A stretch of 39,921 nt of DNA from Nocardia sp. (GCF_025465275.1 NZ_JAODNK010000129.1:1-39921); one strand, 5' to 3'. Shown: positions 8,094-15,547, counted from the stretch's first letter. A program made the numbers and translations. Notes: generated from the letters alone by a model not told the origin.

Positions 8094-8543
8094 GTGCGGG
8101 TGCGCACACCACTGGCGGTTGTGATGCTGGGTCTGGCGCTGGCCGGCTGCGGCAGCAACAATCCGAACGAGGTCGCCGCGACCACCACCAGCTCCGCCGC
8201 CAACCCGGCGCCCGCCCCCGTCACCGTGGGCAAGGACGCCGACGGCAAGGACATCCCGCTGCAGGTCGGCCAGGGCCTCGAGGTGGAGCTGGCGGCCAAC
8301 CCCACCACCGGATTCGCCTGGCAGCTGGCCGAATTGGACCAGAACACCGTCAAGGAGAACGGCGGCGCGGAATACCAGCAGGACCCGAGCCCCGACGGTA
8401 TGGCCGGCGTGGGCGGCCAGTCCACCTGGAAATTCACCGCCACCGCCCCCGGCGCCACCCGCCTGCTTCTCGAATACCGCCGCTCCTGGGAGCAGGGCGT
8501 ACCGCCGGCCGAAACCTTCGCCCTGAACCTCACAGTCACGTAG
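8094..8543 (+). CDS. Chagasin/I42-type protease inhibitor lipoprotein
   Basis: A 149-residue predicted lipoprotein with lipobox LALAGC (Cys19) and a Thr/Ser/Ala/Pro linker. The rest matches the chagasin fold (MEROPS I42), which blocks papain-like cysteine proteases with three loops: NPTTGFAW (BC loop, NPTTG motif), GVGGQSTWKF (DE loop, GxGG-like), and YRRSW at the position of the RPW-type loop. Surface anchoring suggests a target outside the membrane, possibly of host or self origin; that is inference. Start is the GTG at 8094 with GGGAGG six bases upstream. It is monocistronic, between serB2 and a palindromic repeat. Confidence 0.82.
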   Translation: MRVRTPLAVVMLGLALAGCGSNNPNEVAATTTSSAANPAPAPVTVGKDADGKDIPLQVGQGLEVELAANPTTGFAWQLAELDQNTVKENGGAEYQQDPSPDGMAGVGGQSTWKFTATAPGATRLLLEYRRSWEQGVPPAETFALNLTVT

Positions 8544-8588
8544 CAACGAGGCGCACTCGCGCCATGCCGGTGTCGGCTGAACCCGTCG

Positions 8589-8668
8589 TCCCGGCGTGCT
8601 TTTGGTCGGGATCCACCGAAACCCATGGCGCGCTGCCTGTGTGGATCCCGGCCAAAACCATGCCGGGA
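8589..8668. repeat. REP-like palindromic element (full copy)
   Basis: Two 28-bp arms (8589-8616 and 8641-8668) are reverse complements with one mismatch and two G-T wobbles, separated by 24 bp. The arm reads TCCCGGCGTGCTTTTGG followed by TCGGGATCCAC. Each arm can also fold alone through TCCCGGC/GnCGGGA. A related half element lies at 24500-24531, also just after a plus-strand gene, so this appears to be a dispersed element. Confidence 0.7.
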
Positions 8669-8795
8669 TGGCGAGGGCTCATGCCGGGAGATGACTGCCG
8701 AGGGTGTTGACGATCGTGTTGGTTCGGTGCGGCGGGCGGCGTTCGGGGTGTGGTTACGCTGGTTTGGAGTTGTCGGGTGTGAGGAGTGGGTGCCG

Positions 8796-9545
8796 GTGTC
8801 AAGCGTTGAGTCCACGATCGATGCCGGGTTCGCGGCGCGGCATGCGGAGCTGGCGCGGGGATACGGGGGTGGGGGAGACCCGGAGGATCCGGCGCTCGTG
8901 CAGGCCATGCAGATGGTGCTGCACATTCCGAAAGCTGATCCGCCGCGGCGTAATGCGCTGCTGGCGGCGGCCGCGACCGCGGTGGTCGCGCTGTGCCTGG
9001 ACCAGCGGGTCGGACCGGAGGGTGAGTGGGAGGAGCGGTATCTCACCTGGAAGCGGTCGCGGATTCGGAAGGTGGCGCGGCGGGCGCGCGGTGCGCAGTG
9101 GCTGGCCGCGCAGGAGGTCGACGGGGTGACTGTCGAATTCGCGGGTGCGCAGGCGCGGGCACTGGTACCGGGCCCGGTCGGCGATATCGATCCGCGCATA
9201 AAACGCCTGCAGATCAGCGGCACCGAATTAGCTTCCGAGGAACCGGAATTGATCACACCCGGATTTCCCACGCTATGGGTGGATTCGAAATTGGGTATGA
9301 CTGTAGGTAAGGCCGCTGCGCAGGTCGGGCATGCCAGCATGCTGTTGGCCGGTGCGATGCCGGTGCAACAGGCGCACGCCTGGGCCGAGCGCGGTTTCCG
9401 ATGCAATGTAGCCGACGCCGATCGTGATCTCTGGGCAGCGCTACAGCAGCGGGTGGCCGAGGGTACGGCGGTCGCGGTCCGCGATGCCGGGTTCACCGAG
9501 GTGGCCCCCGGTTCGATGACGGTGATTGCGGTCCCGGCGCGTTGA
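8796..9545 (+). CDS. PTH2-domain protein (peptidyl-tRNA hydrolase 2 family)
   Basis: The C-terminal ~90 residues fit the PTH2 fold of archaea and eukaryotes, which frees tRNA from peptidyl-tRNA. KLGMTVGKAAAQVGHASMLL corresponds to the Lys-containing first motif of human PTH2 (KMGKGKVAAQCSHA), and VRDAGFTEVAPGSMTVI to the Asp/Thr active-site motif (QDAGRTQIAPGSQTVL). The N-terminal ~150 residues, rich in Ala and Arg, match nothing I recognise. Start is the GTG at 8796 with AGGAG nine bases upstream; GTG at 8790 sits too close to it. Bacteria normally use the unrelated Pth for this reaction, so the role here may be accessory. Confidence 0.8.
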   Translation: MSSVESTIDAGFAARHAELARGYGGGGDPEDPALVQAMQMVLHIPKADPPRRNALLAAAATAVVALCLDQRVGPEGEWEERYLTWKRSRIRKVARRARGAQWLAAQEVDGVTVEFAGAQARALVPGPVGDIDPRIKRLQISGTELASEEPELITPGFPTLWVDSKLGMTVGKAAAQVGHASMLLAGAMPVQQAHAWAERGFRCNVADADRDLWAALQQRVAEGTAVAVRDAGFTEVAPGSMTVIAVPAR

Positions 9546-9700
9546 AGGCCCAATGGATGGTGCGGGGCTGCTGAACTAGGAGGGTGTCCACGCCGTGGAC
9601 CGTTCGGTCGGTGCTGGCATATGTGTGCTGCGGGTATCGACTTAGCCGAGCGGCAGGAGAAGGATTCGGTGCACGAGTTTCCTCGGGAGGAAACACGGAT

Positions 9701-9919
9701 ATGACGACACTGCTGGTGATTCTCATCGTGTGGGTTGTGCTGTCGGTCCCGGCGGCACTGCTCTTGGCACGCATGTTTCGATCGGGTAGCGGCAAGCGCG
9801 GCCGCAAGGAACCCGAGCTAACCCCGGGCGCGACGGAATTCGACCGTCGCGCCGATGAATTCACGCTCGGGCCGCGCGCCGGAGAGGGTGACACGCATCG
9901 CGTTTTTCCACCACGTTGA
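9701..9919 (+). CDS. Small single-pass membrane protein
   Basis: A 72-residue protein with one N-terminal membrane helix (TLLVILIVWVVLSVPAALLLARMF, about 3-25), then a basic patch (GSGKRGRKE) that predicts the C-terminus in the cytoplasm, then a charged soluble tail. No family is recognised. The ATG at 9701 has GGGAGG ten bases upstream; an upstream in-frame GTG at 9584 directly abuts AGGAGG and is less likely. It ends 25 bp before the ABC ATPase and may be cotranscribed with it. Confidence 0.6.
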   Translation: MTTLLVILIVWVVLSVPAALLLARMFRSGSGKRGRKEPELTPGATEFDRRADEFTLGPRAGEGDTHRVFPPR

Positions 9920-9944
9920 CGCGCGAGTGGGGCGGTGGTCCAAG

Positions 9945-10778
9945 ATGGACCCCGTGCCGCAACCGGATCCCGATCTGCTCATCGACTTCAACGATGTGAC
10001 CGTCCGACGCTCGGGCCATACGCTCGTCGGACCGGTCACCTGGCAGGTGGAACTCGACGAACGCTGGGTTGTGCTCGGCCCCAACGGCGCCGGCAAGACC
10101 TCACTGCTGCGCATGGCCGCCGCCGAGATGTATCCGACGTCGGGACAGGCCAATCTGCTCGGCGAGACGCTCGGCAAGGTCGATATCAACGAGCTCCGCC
10201 CGCGCATCGGAATTTCGTCCGCCGCGGTGGCGGGCAGGGTGCCGATCGATGAGAAGGTCGCCGATCTGGTGGTGTCGGCCGGCTATGCGGTCATGGGCCG
10301 CTGGCGCGAACAGTACGACGAGATCGATACCGACCGCGCCGTGGACATTCTGGAAAGCCTGGGCGCCGAACATCTTTCCGATCGCACCTACGGCACGCTG
10401 TCGGAGGGCGAGCGCAAGCGGGTGCTGATCGCGCGGGCACTCATGACCGATCCGGAACTGCTGCTGCTGGACGAGCCCGCGGCGGGCCTGGACCTGGGCG
10501 GCCGCGAGGAATTGGTCGAGCGCCTCGGCGATCTTGCCGCCGATGCGGACGCCCCCGCGACCGTGCTGGTCACCCATCACGTGGAGGAGATCCCGCCCGG
10601 TTTCACGCACGGCATGCTGCTCAATGAGGGCAGTGTGGTGGCGCAGGGCCTGCTCGAGGATGTCCTCACCGCCGAGAATCTGAGTGACGCGTTCCGCCAA
10701 TCGATTGCGCTGGATCGGATCGACGGCCGCTATTTCGCGCGCCGCGCCCAGCGTTTCGGACGGCACCGCAACCGCTGA
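9945..10778 (+). CDS. ABC transporter ATP-binding protein (Rv3041c-like)
   Basis: A 277-residue stand-alone ATPase with Walker A (GPNGAGKTS), Q-loop region, signature LSEGERKRV, Walker B (LLLLDEPAAGLDL) and switch His in VTHHVEE. The 30-residue stretch around DRTYGTLSEGERKRVLIARALMTD is almost identical to M. tuberculosis Rv3041c as recalled. No permease or binding protein is adjacent, so the partner and cargo are unknown; the HHVEEIPPGF segment is seen in ModF-like ATPases. The start may instead be the GTG at 9954, which lies 7 nt after CAAGAT and could head a leaderless mRNA. Confidence 0.9.
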   Translation: MDPVPQPDPDLLIDFNDVTVRRSGHTLVGPVTWQVELDERWVVLGPNGAGKTSLLRMAAAEMYPTSGQANLLGETLGKVDINELRPRIGISSAAVAGRVPIDEKVADLVVSAGYAVMGRWREQYDEIDTDRAVDILESLGAEHLSDRTYGTLSEGERKRVLIARALMTDPELLLLDEPAAGLDLGGREELVERLGDLAADADAPATVLVTHHVEEIPPGFTHGMLLNEGSVVAQGLLEDVLTAENLSDAFRQSIALDRIDGRYFARRAQRFGRHRNR

Positions 10779-10875
10779 TCACCTGTCGCAACTGCTGAAT
10801 TTCCGTATCCGCACACGTTTTCCGCGTGCTGCCGTTGCATCGTTTGTATTCGACGGGCAAACTATCGGCAACGCT

Positions 10876-10946
10876 ATCAGTATCGAACTGATCTGGCATG
10901 GAGGCGCAATAGCCGAATATTTGTCGAATTATGGCGAATATTCGGC
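10876..10946 (+). promoter_or_regulatory. Nested dyads and phased repeats before the MoaF-like gene
   Basis: Three elements crowd an AT-rich patch. ATCAGT-5 nt-ACTGAT lies at 10876-10892. GCCGAATATT (10912-10921) and AATATTCGGC (10937-10946) form a perfect 10-bp inverted repeat with a 15-bp spacer. A degenerate nonamer (CCGAATATT, TCGAATTAT, GCGAATATT) repeats every 10-11 bp at 10913, 10924 and 10934. Helical phasing suggests an operator for the lipoprotein gene starting 49 bp downstream. Confidence 0.5.
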
Positions 10947-10994
10947 ATGGGGCGGTGGCGCGGGCGGTTCCACCGCGGACGGAGGGAGCAGGGG

Positions 10995-11447
10995 ATGGGT
11001 CGCTTACCCGGTGTCGTGGCGCTCGTGGCCGTCGCACTGTCCGCAGCCGGTTGTGTCGCCGATCCGGCGCCGCCGCACAAGGTTTCGGCCTCCGAATCCG
11101 CCGTGGGCATGAGCGCTACCAGCCTGCCGGCGGATTTGCACGGCAAGAGTGTGCTGCTGAGCTATGACAGCGGTTCGGGTGGGACCGCGACCTTTGCCGA
11201 CGACGGCCACACCATTACCTATATCGCCGCCGATACCGGCCGCAAGACCACCTCGCCTGTTGTTGTCGAGCCACTCGACACCGGCGTCTTCCTGGTTACC
11301 TGGACCGAGGAGGGGAGTGGCGCGGTGGTCAGCCAGGTGCAGGACTACCGCACCGGCAAGGTGCAGGGCACCTGGTCCCGTCATTCCGATACCGCGGCGG
11401 CTCCGGCCATCGAAACTCGCACCGGTTCGGTGCACCTGACGGACTGA
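10995..11447 (+). CDS. Lipoprotein with MoaF-like (lipocalin-fold) domain
   Basis: A 150-residue predicted lipoprotein with lipobox LSAAGC (Cys20). Residues about 45-130 (GKSVLLSYDSGSGGTATFADDGHTITY; VEPLDTGVFLVTWTEE; VSQVQDYRTGKVQGTW) resemble MoaF-type small beta-barrels, related in fold to phenolic acid decarboxylase and lipocalins. Such barrels bind small hydrophobic ligands, but the ligand is unknown; the MoaF name does not imply molybdopterin synthesis. Start is the ATG at 10995 behind GGAGGGAGCAGGGG. An unusual set of AT-rich dyads precedes it. Confidence 0.7.
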   Translation: MGRLPGVVALVAVALSAAGCVADPAPPHKVSASESAVGMSATSLPADLHGKSVLLSYDSGSGGTATFADDGHTITYIAADTGRKTTSPVVVEPLDTGVFLVTWTEEGSGAVVSQVQDYRTGKVQGTWSRHSDTAAAPAIETRTGSVHLTD

Positions 11448-11485
11448 TACCGGACCGGGTTCTGTCGCCGTGCCCTAGCAACCGT

Positions 11486-11491
11486 TAGGGT
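11486..11491 (+). promoter_or_regulatory. -10 element of Nudix gene (leaderless)
   Basis: TAGGGT ends 7 nt before the GTG at 11499 and no Shine-Dalgarno is present, which predicts transcription starting at the codon itself. It favours 11499 over the GTG at 11490, which would overlap the hexamer. Confidence 0.5.
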
Positions 11492-11498
11492 GCGAAAT

Positions 11499-12356
11499 GT
11501 GAGTGAGACAAGCGCAGGACGATGGAGCGTTGCCCAGCCCGATTCTCAGCCTGCCTTCGCGCCTGTGAAGGACGCCTCCACGGTAATGCTGGTGCGCGAC
11601 GGAGCGCGCGGGCCCGAGGTGTTCCTGCAGCGCCGCGTGGTCGAAATGGCCTTCGCCGCCGGGATGACGGTATTCCCCGGCGGCGGCGTGGACCGCTCCG
11701 ATGCCGCCGTCACCCTCGACTGGGCCGGACCCGAACCCGCCTGGTGGGCCGAGCGTTTCGGCACCGATGCCGCGCGCGCCCAGACCCTGGTCTGCGCCGC
11801 CGTGCGGGAAACCTTCGAGGAGTGCGGCGTCCTGCTCGCCGGTCCGACCGCCGGCACGGTCGTCTCCGACACCTCGATCTACGCCGAGGCGCGCGGGCAG
11901 CTGGAACGCCGCGAACTGTCCTTCGCCGAATTCCTCACCCGCGAAAACCTGGTCCTGCGTGCCGATCTGCTGCGCCCATGGGACAACTGGATCACCCCCG
12001 AAGTCGAGCCGCGCCGCTACGACACCCGCTTCTTCGTGGCGGTGCTCCCGGAAGGTCAGCTCGCCGACGGCGCCACCTCCGAGGCCGACGTGGTCACCTG
12101 GTCCACCCCCGCCGAAGCGATCGCCCGCTGGCAGGAGGGCCTGGACGTGCTGCTGCCCCCGACCTGGACCCAGCTCGACGCCCTCCGCGAATTCGCTTCG
12201 ACCGCAGAGATTCTCGCGGCCACCCGCACCATCGACCCGATCATGCCCATCTACAACCCGGGCGGTCACCCGGCCCTGGCCTTCCCCCTCGCCGACCGCT
12301 ACTTCGCCGACCTCCCCGCGAACACCCGCCTCCGCGGCTCCCAGCGCCCCGAGTAG
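11499..12356 (+). CDS. Nudix hydrolase (Rv3040c-like)
   Basis: A 285-residue protein of the larger NUDT19/RP2-like Nudix group, hydrolysing a nucleoside diphosphate linked to another moiety. The Nudix box is split: the Gly-rich start FPGGGVD is separated by about 45 residues from the helix VRETFEECGVLL, which carries the metal-binding REx2EE. Such insertions are usual in NUDT7/NUDT19-like CoA diphosphatases, so acyl-CoA or CoA may be the substrate, but this is inference. Start is the GTG at 11499, supported by TAGGGT seven bases upstream. It belongs to the conserved block with the enoyl-CoA hydratase. Confidence 0.85.
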   Translation: MSETSAGRWSVAQPDSQPAFAPVKDASTVMLVRDGARGPEVFLQRRVVEMAFAAGMTVFPGGGVDRSDAAVTLDWAGPEPAWWAERFGTDAARAQTLVCAAVRETFEECGVLLAGPTAGTVVSDTSIYAEARGQLERRELSFAEFLTRENLVLRADLLRPWDNWITPEVEPRRYDTRFFVAVLPEGQLADGATSEADVVTWSTPAEAIARWQEGLDVLLPPTWTQLDALREFASTAEILAATRTIDPIMPIYNPGGHPALAFPLADRYFADLPANTRLRGSQRPE

Positions 12357-12393
12357 CGACAGCCGTCAGGACCGCCGCCACGGGCCGGAGACC

Positions 12394-12430
12394 GGCACCG
12401 ACATGAGTGCGGTGCCGCGTGATGTCGGTG
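12394..12430. terminator. Overlapping hairpins between convergent genes
   Basis: Two mutually exclusive stems lie between the Nudix gene and the amidase 3' end: GGCACCG/CGGTGCC (12394-12400 with 12410-12416) and CACCGACAT/ATGTCGGTG (12396-12404 with 12422-12430). No T run follows. A bidirectional termination role is likely from position only. Confidence 0.4.
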
Positions 12431-12485
12431 TCCGAGGCGGCGTCGGCGCCCGATCGGCCCGTGAATTCGTGCCCGGCCCACCTTC

Positions 12486-13985
12486 CTAGCGCGACTTCTG
12501 CAGCAGGCTGTCTGCCGGGACACGGTCGAACCACGGACGGGCGCTCTCGATCTCGGCCGCCAGCTGCAGGAGCAGGTATTCACTGGACGGTGGGCCGACG
12601 AACTGGGTGCCCAGGGGCAGGCCCGCGTCGGTCCAGTAGCTGGGGACGCTCATCGCCGGACGCCCGGTGATATTGGCCAGCTGTGTGAACGGCACGGCCG
12701 ACAGATTCGCGGTGATCAGGTCGACATAGAAGGCGGTGCGGGACAGCAGCTTTCCCGCACCGAGCCGCAGCAGCGGCGGCAGCAGTATGTCCGCGATAAC
12801 GGGGGTGCGGTTCTGTCCGATGCGCAGCGCAGGTTCGGCCAGGGTCGGGGTCAGCAGCAGATCGTAGGTCGAGTGGAATTCGCCGAGGGATCGGGTGTAG
12901 GTGTTCCAGCGCGCATGCGCCGTCATCAGATCCGTGGCGGAGACCGCACGGCCGACCGCCGCGAGCACCTGGGTGTCGATATCGAAATCGGCGGGGGAGG
13001 CCCCCGTGATCCGGCAGGCGTGTGCGAGTTCGGCCGCCGCCGAGGCGGTCCAAACGGTCATGAAGTCCAGCGCCAACTGCTTGCCATCGATCACTGGTGC
13101 GGCGGGTTCGACTGTGTGACCCAGGCTTTCGAGCATGTGCGCCATGTCCTCGACCGCCCGCACCGCTTCGGCATCGACCGGTGTGCCCTGGGGAGATTCA
13201 TGCGTGAAGCCGATGCGCAGTCGGCGCGGCGGCTCGGTGACGGCCTCGCGGAAGGGGCGATCGGGGCGCGCGACCACGAACGGACCGCCCGGGTCCGGCG
13301 GGCTCAGAATGTCGAGCATGACCGCGGTATCGCGCACACTGCGCGAGATGACGCCCTCCGAGACCGCGCCGAACAGTGGATCGCCGACCAGTGGCCCGCT
13401 CGTCACCAGCCCGCGGCCCGCCTTGAGACCGAACAGGCCGGTGCAGCCGGCCGGGATTCGAATGGATCCGCCGCCATCGCTGGCTCCGGCCACGGGGACG
13501 ATGCCCGCGGCGACCGAGGCTGCCGAACCGCCCGAGGACCCGCCCGGGGTGCGGTTCGGATCCCACGGATTTCGAGTCGCCCCGAATGTCCCCGTCTCGG
13601 TGATGGCCTTGCTGCCGAATTCCGGTGTGGTCGTTTTGCCGAAGATCACCAGACCGGCCTCGAGCCAGCGCTCGACGGCGATGCTGTGCCGCTCGGCGCG
13701 CACCGCGCGCAGCGGTCCGGTTCCCCCGGAGGTCGGGTATCCGGCGTAGTCCTGGCCCAGATCTTTGATGAGGAACGGCACGCCCGCGAGCGGTCCCGCG
13801 CTGGGCCGCTCGGCGAGTTCCTTGCCGACCTCCGGCATCAGCAGGCTCACCGGATTGAGCACCGGAGCGACTTCGGCGCATCGATCGAGCGCGAGCTCCA
13901 GTAGCTCGGCCGCATGCACTTCGCCGCGAGCGACCAGCTCGGCCAATCCGACCGCGTCATGGGCGCGGTACTCGTCGAACCTCAT
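12486..13985 (-). CDS. Amidase (amidase signature family)
   Basis: A 499-residue hydrolase of the amidase-signature family, which cleaves amide bonds with a Ser-cisSer-Lys triad. All three parts are visible: Lys74 in GVPFLIKDLG, the Gly/Ser loop GGSSGGSAAS (about 148-157), and the nucleophile Ser174 in GASDGGGSIRIPAGC. The substrate cannot be read from the sequence; similar enzymes act on short aliphatic or aryl amides or 6-aminohexanoate oligomers. Start is the ATG at 13985 with GAGGAGG just upstream; 13 more in-frame codons upstream are unlikely. It is divergent from a tetR gene, with a perfect palindrome between them. Confidence 0.92.
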   Translation of the reverse strand: MRFDEYRAHDAVGLAELVARGEVHAAELLELALDRCAEVAPVLNPVSLLMPEVGKELAERPSAGPLAGVPFLIKDLGQDYAGYPTSGGTGPLRAVRAERHSIAVERWLEAGLVIFGKTTTPEFGSKAITETGTFGATRNPWDPNRTPGGSSGGSAASVAAGIVPVAGASDGGGSIRIPAGCTGLFGLKAGRGLVTSGPLVGDPLFGAVSEGVISRSVRDTAVMLDILSPPDPGGPFVVARPDRPFREAVTEPPRRLRIGFTHESPQGTPVDAEAVRAVEDMAHMLESLGHTVEPAAPVIDGKQLALDFMTVWTASAAAELAHACRITGASPADFDIDTQVLAAVGRAVSATDLMTAHARWNTYTRSLGEFHSTYDLLLTPTLAEPALRIGQNRTPVIADILLPPLLRLGAGKLLSRTAFYVDLITANLSAVPFTQLANITGRPAMSVPSYWTDAGLPLGTQFVGPPSSEYLLLQLAAEIESARPWFDRVPADSLLQKSR

Positions 13986-14047
13986 CGTTGCCTCCTCACG
14001 CCGGGTCACCGATTCGACCCGCACCTCCGAAGAATAGCCGTACCGGT

Positions 14048-14061
14048 CGGTTACGTAACCG
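14048..14061. promoter_or_regulatory. Perfect palindromic operator between amidase and tetR
   Basis: CGGTTACGTAACCG is a perfect 14-bp palindrome, with weaker outer symmetry (TACCG ... CGGTA). It lies 10 bp upstream of the tetR -10 hexamer and 62 bp upstream of the amidase start. Position and form are typical of a TetR-family operator controlling both the regulator and its divergent neighbour. Confidence 0.7.
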
Positions 14062-14071
14062 CTCGGAACGG

Positions 14072-14077
14072 TAAAAT
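14072..14077 (+). promoter_or_regulatory. -10 element of tetR (leaderless)
   Basis: TAAAAT, close to the TATAAT consensus, ends 6 nt before the ATG at 14084. There is no Shine-Dalgarno, so a leaderless mRNA is likely. The palindrome at 14048-14061 sits in the -35 spacer zone. Confidence 0.55.
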
Positions 14078-14083
14078 TTCGCC

Positions 14084-14692
14084 ATGCGTGGACCCGATAA
14101 GCTGCCCGCGGTGACTGTGAAGAAGATCGACGGCCGAACGCTGCGATTTCAGCATCGCCGTCCGGAACTGCTGGCCGCCGCCACCGAATACGTTCTCGAC
14201 AACGGCATCCACGATCTCTCCCTGCGCCCGGTCGCCCAGGCCCTCGGGGTCAGTCACGCCACCCTGATCCGGCACTTCGACACCAAGGACGCGCTGCTGG
14301 TCGAAATCCTCGACAGCATTCGGACCGATTTCGAGCAGCGACTGCTGTCGGAGGAGATTCGCCGTGTCGATTCCGCCGCCGACCTGCTGCGCGCCGCGTG
14401 GCGGCATCTGTGCCGGCCACGCGAACAGCGCCAGTTCCTGATCCTGTTCGAACTGGTGGCCACCGCCGCCCGCACCCCTGATCACCCGGCCTCCCGGCTG
14501 GTCACCGATTGGCTCACGGTCATCGAGCGCGAACTGGTGCGCTACCACTGGCCCGCCGAAACCACTTCCCGCACAGCTACTTTCATACTCGCGCAGATCC
14601 GGGGTCTGCAGCTCGACCTCATCACCACCGGCGATCACACCCGGGTGGACGAGGCATTCGAGACCACCGTCGAATTACTGACCGGCGGGTAG
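14084..14692 (+). CDS. TetR-family transcriptional regulator
   Basis: A 202-residue regulator with a TetR N-terminal helix-turn-helix (about 25-75; LRPVAQALGVSHATLIRHFDTKDALLVEIL) and an all-helical ligand-binding C-terminal domain. The ligand is unknown. It most likely binds the perfect palindrome in its own promoter and represses itself and the divergent amidase gene. The ligand may therefore be the amidase substrate or product (inference). The ATG at 14084 is supported by TAAAAT six bases upstream. A GC-rich inverted repeat follows the stop. Confidence 0.9.
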   Translation: MRGPDKLPAVTVKKIDGRTLRFQHRRPELLAAATEYVLDNGIHDLSLRPVAQALGVSHATLIRHFDTKDALLVEILDSIRTDFEQRLLSEEIRRVDSAADLLRAAWRHLCRPREQRQFLILFELVATAARTPDHPASRLVTDWLTVIERELVRYHWPAETTSRTATFILAQIRGLQLDLITTGDHTRVDEAFETTVELLTGG

Positions 14693-14700
14693 TACGGGAA

Positions 14701-14730
14701 GCGGGGGTGTAGCCCCCTGCTACACCCCGC
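14701..14730. repeat. GC-rich inverted repeat between tetR and echA
   Basis: GCGGGGG-TGTAG and CTACA-CCCCGC form an 11-bp stem with one bulged G around a 7-nt loop. It ends exactly where the echA -10 hexamer begins (14731). It could terminate tetR transcription, serve as an operator overlapping the echA -35 region, or both. Confidence 0.5.
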
Positions 14731-14736
14731 TAGGGT
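14731..14736 (+). promoter_or_regulatory. -10 element of echA gene (leaderless)
   Basis: TAGGGT ends 7 nt before the GTG at 14744, the same hexamer and spacing as at the Nudix gene. No Shine-Dalgarno is present. Confidence 0.5.
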
Positions 14737-14743
14737 GACGCCC

Positions 14744-15511
14744 GTGGCCGAATTCGTAACCGTGGACCGGGGTGTGGCGGAGGGCGTTGCGGTCCTCCGG
14801 ATCGCTCGCCCGCCGATGAATCTGATCGATCTACAGGTGGCCCTGGAGGTTCAGTCCGCCGCCGAGGAGATCGCGGCGGACCCGTCCATTGCGGCGGTTG
14901 TCGTCTACGGCGATGAGCGCGTGTTCTCGGCCGGCGACGAAATGGCCGAACTGGCCCGGTTCACGCCGGAGCAGGCGCAGGCCGTTGTCGCGGATCTGCA
15001 GGCGGCGCTGAGCAGCCTGGCCAAGCTTCCGCAGCCGACCGTCGCGGCCATCAGCGGCTATGCGCTGGGCGCGGGACTGGAGCTGGCTCTAGGCGCCGAC
15101 CGCCGCATTGTCGGCGACAATGTGAAACTGGGCCTGCCGCAGATCAAGGCCGGACTGATTCCGGTCGCCGGGATTCGCCGGCTGAGTCTGCTCGTCGGCC
15201 CCTCGCAGGCGAAGGATCTGGTCTACAGCGGCCGCTTCGTGGATGCGAAGGAAGCCGCGAAGATCGGCCTGGTCGACGAGGTGGTCGCCCCCGACGATGT
15301 GTTTCAGGCGGCGCTGCGCTGGGCCCGGCAGTTCACCGGCAGCCCGGCCCTCGCGCTCGCCGCTGCGAAGCGCGTCTTCGAGGCCGGAACGCACGGCCAC
15401 GATCGTGCTCGTACCGAATGGGTTGCGCTGTTCGGCACCGAAGATCAGCAGGTTGGAACAAGTTCTTATTTGGCGGACGGCCCGGGCGCGGCCCGATTCG
15501 TGGGCCGATAA
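14744..15511 (+). CDS. Enoyl-CoA hydratase/isomerase family protein (EchA17-like)
   Basis: A 255-residue crotonase-fold protein of fatty acyl-CoA metabolism, in the place of echA17 (Rv3039c). Oxyanion-hole segments are FSAGDEMAEL (about 61-70) and GYALGAGLELAL (about 105-116). Of the two acid/base glutamates of classic enoyl-CoA hydratase (Glu144 and Glu164 of rat), the first is present as Glu113 but the second, exactly 20 residues later, is Gln133. Hydration could therefore be weak, or the enzyme may be an isomerase or other crotonase. The GTG at 14744 is preferred over an ATG-like start nine bases upstream because of the leaderless promoter. Confidence 0.85.
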   Translation: MAEFVTVDRGVAEGVAVLRIARPPMNLIDLQVALEVQSAAEEIAADPSIAAVVVYGDERVFSAGDEMAELARFTPEQAQAVVADLQAALSSLAKLPQPTVAAISGYALGAGLELALGADRRIVGDNVKLGLPQIKAGLIPVAGIRRLSLLVGPSQAKDLVYSGRFVDAKEAAKIGLVDEVVAPDDVFQAALRWARQFTGSPALALAAAKRVFEAGTHGHDRARTEWVALFGTEDQQVGTSSYLADGPGAARFVGR

Positions 15512-15533
15512 GCGGCCCCACCGGGGCGTTCAT

Positions 15534-15539
15534 TAGGCT
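15534..15539 (+). promoter_or_regulatory. -10 element of methyltransferase gene (leaderless)
   Basis: TAGGCT ends 8 nt before the ATG at 15548; no ribosome site is visible. Transcription would start at or next to the A of the start codon. Confidence 0.45.
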
Positions 15540-15547
15540 GCCCTGTT

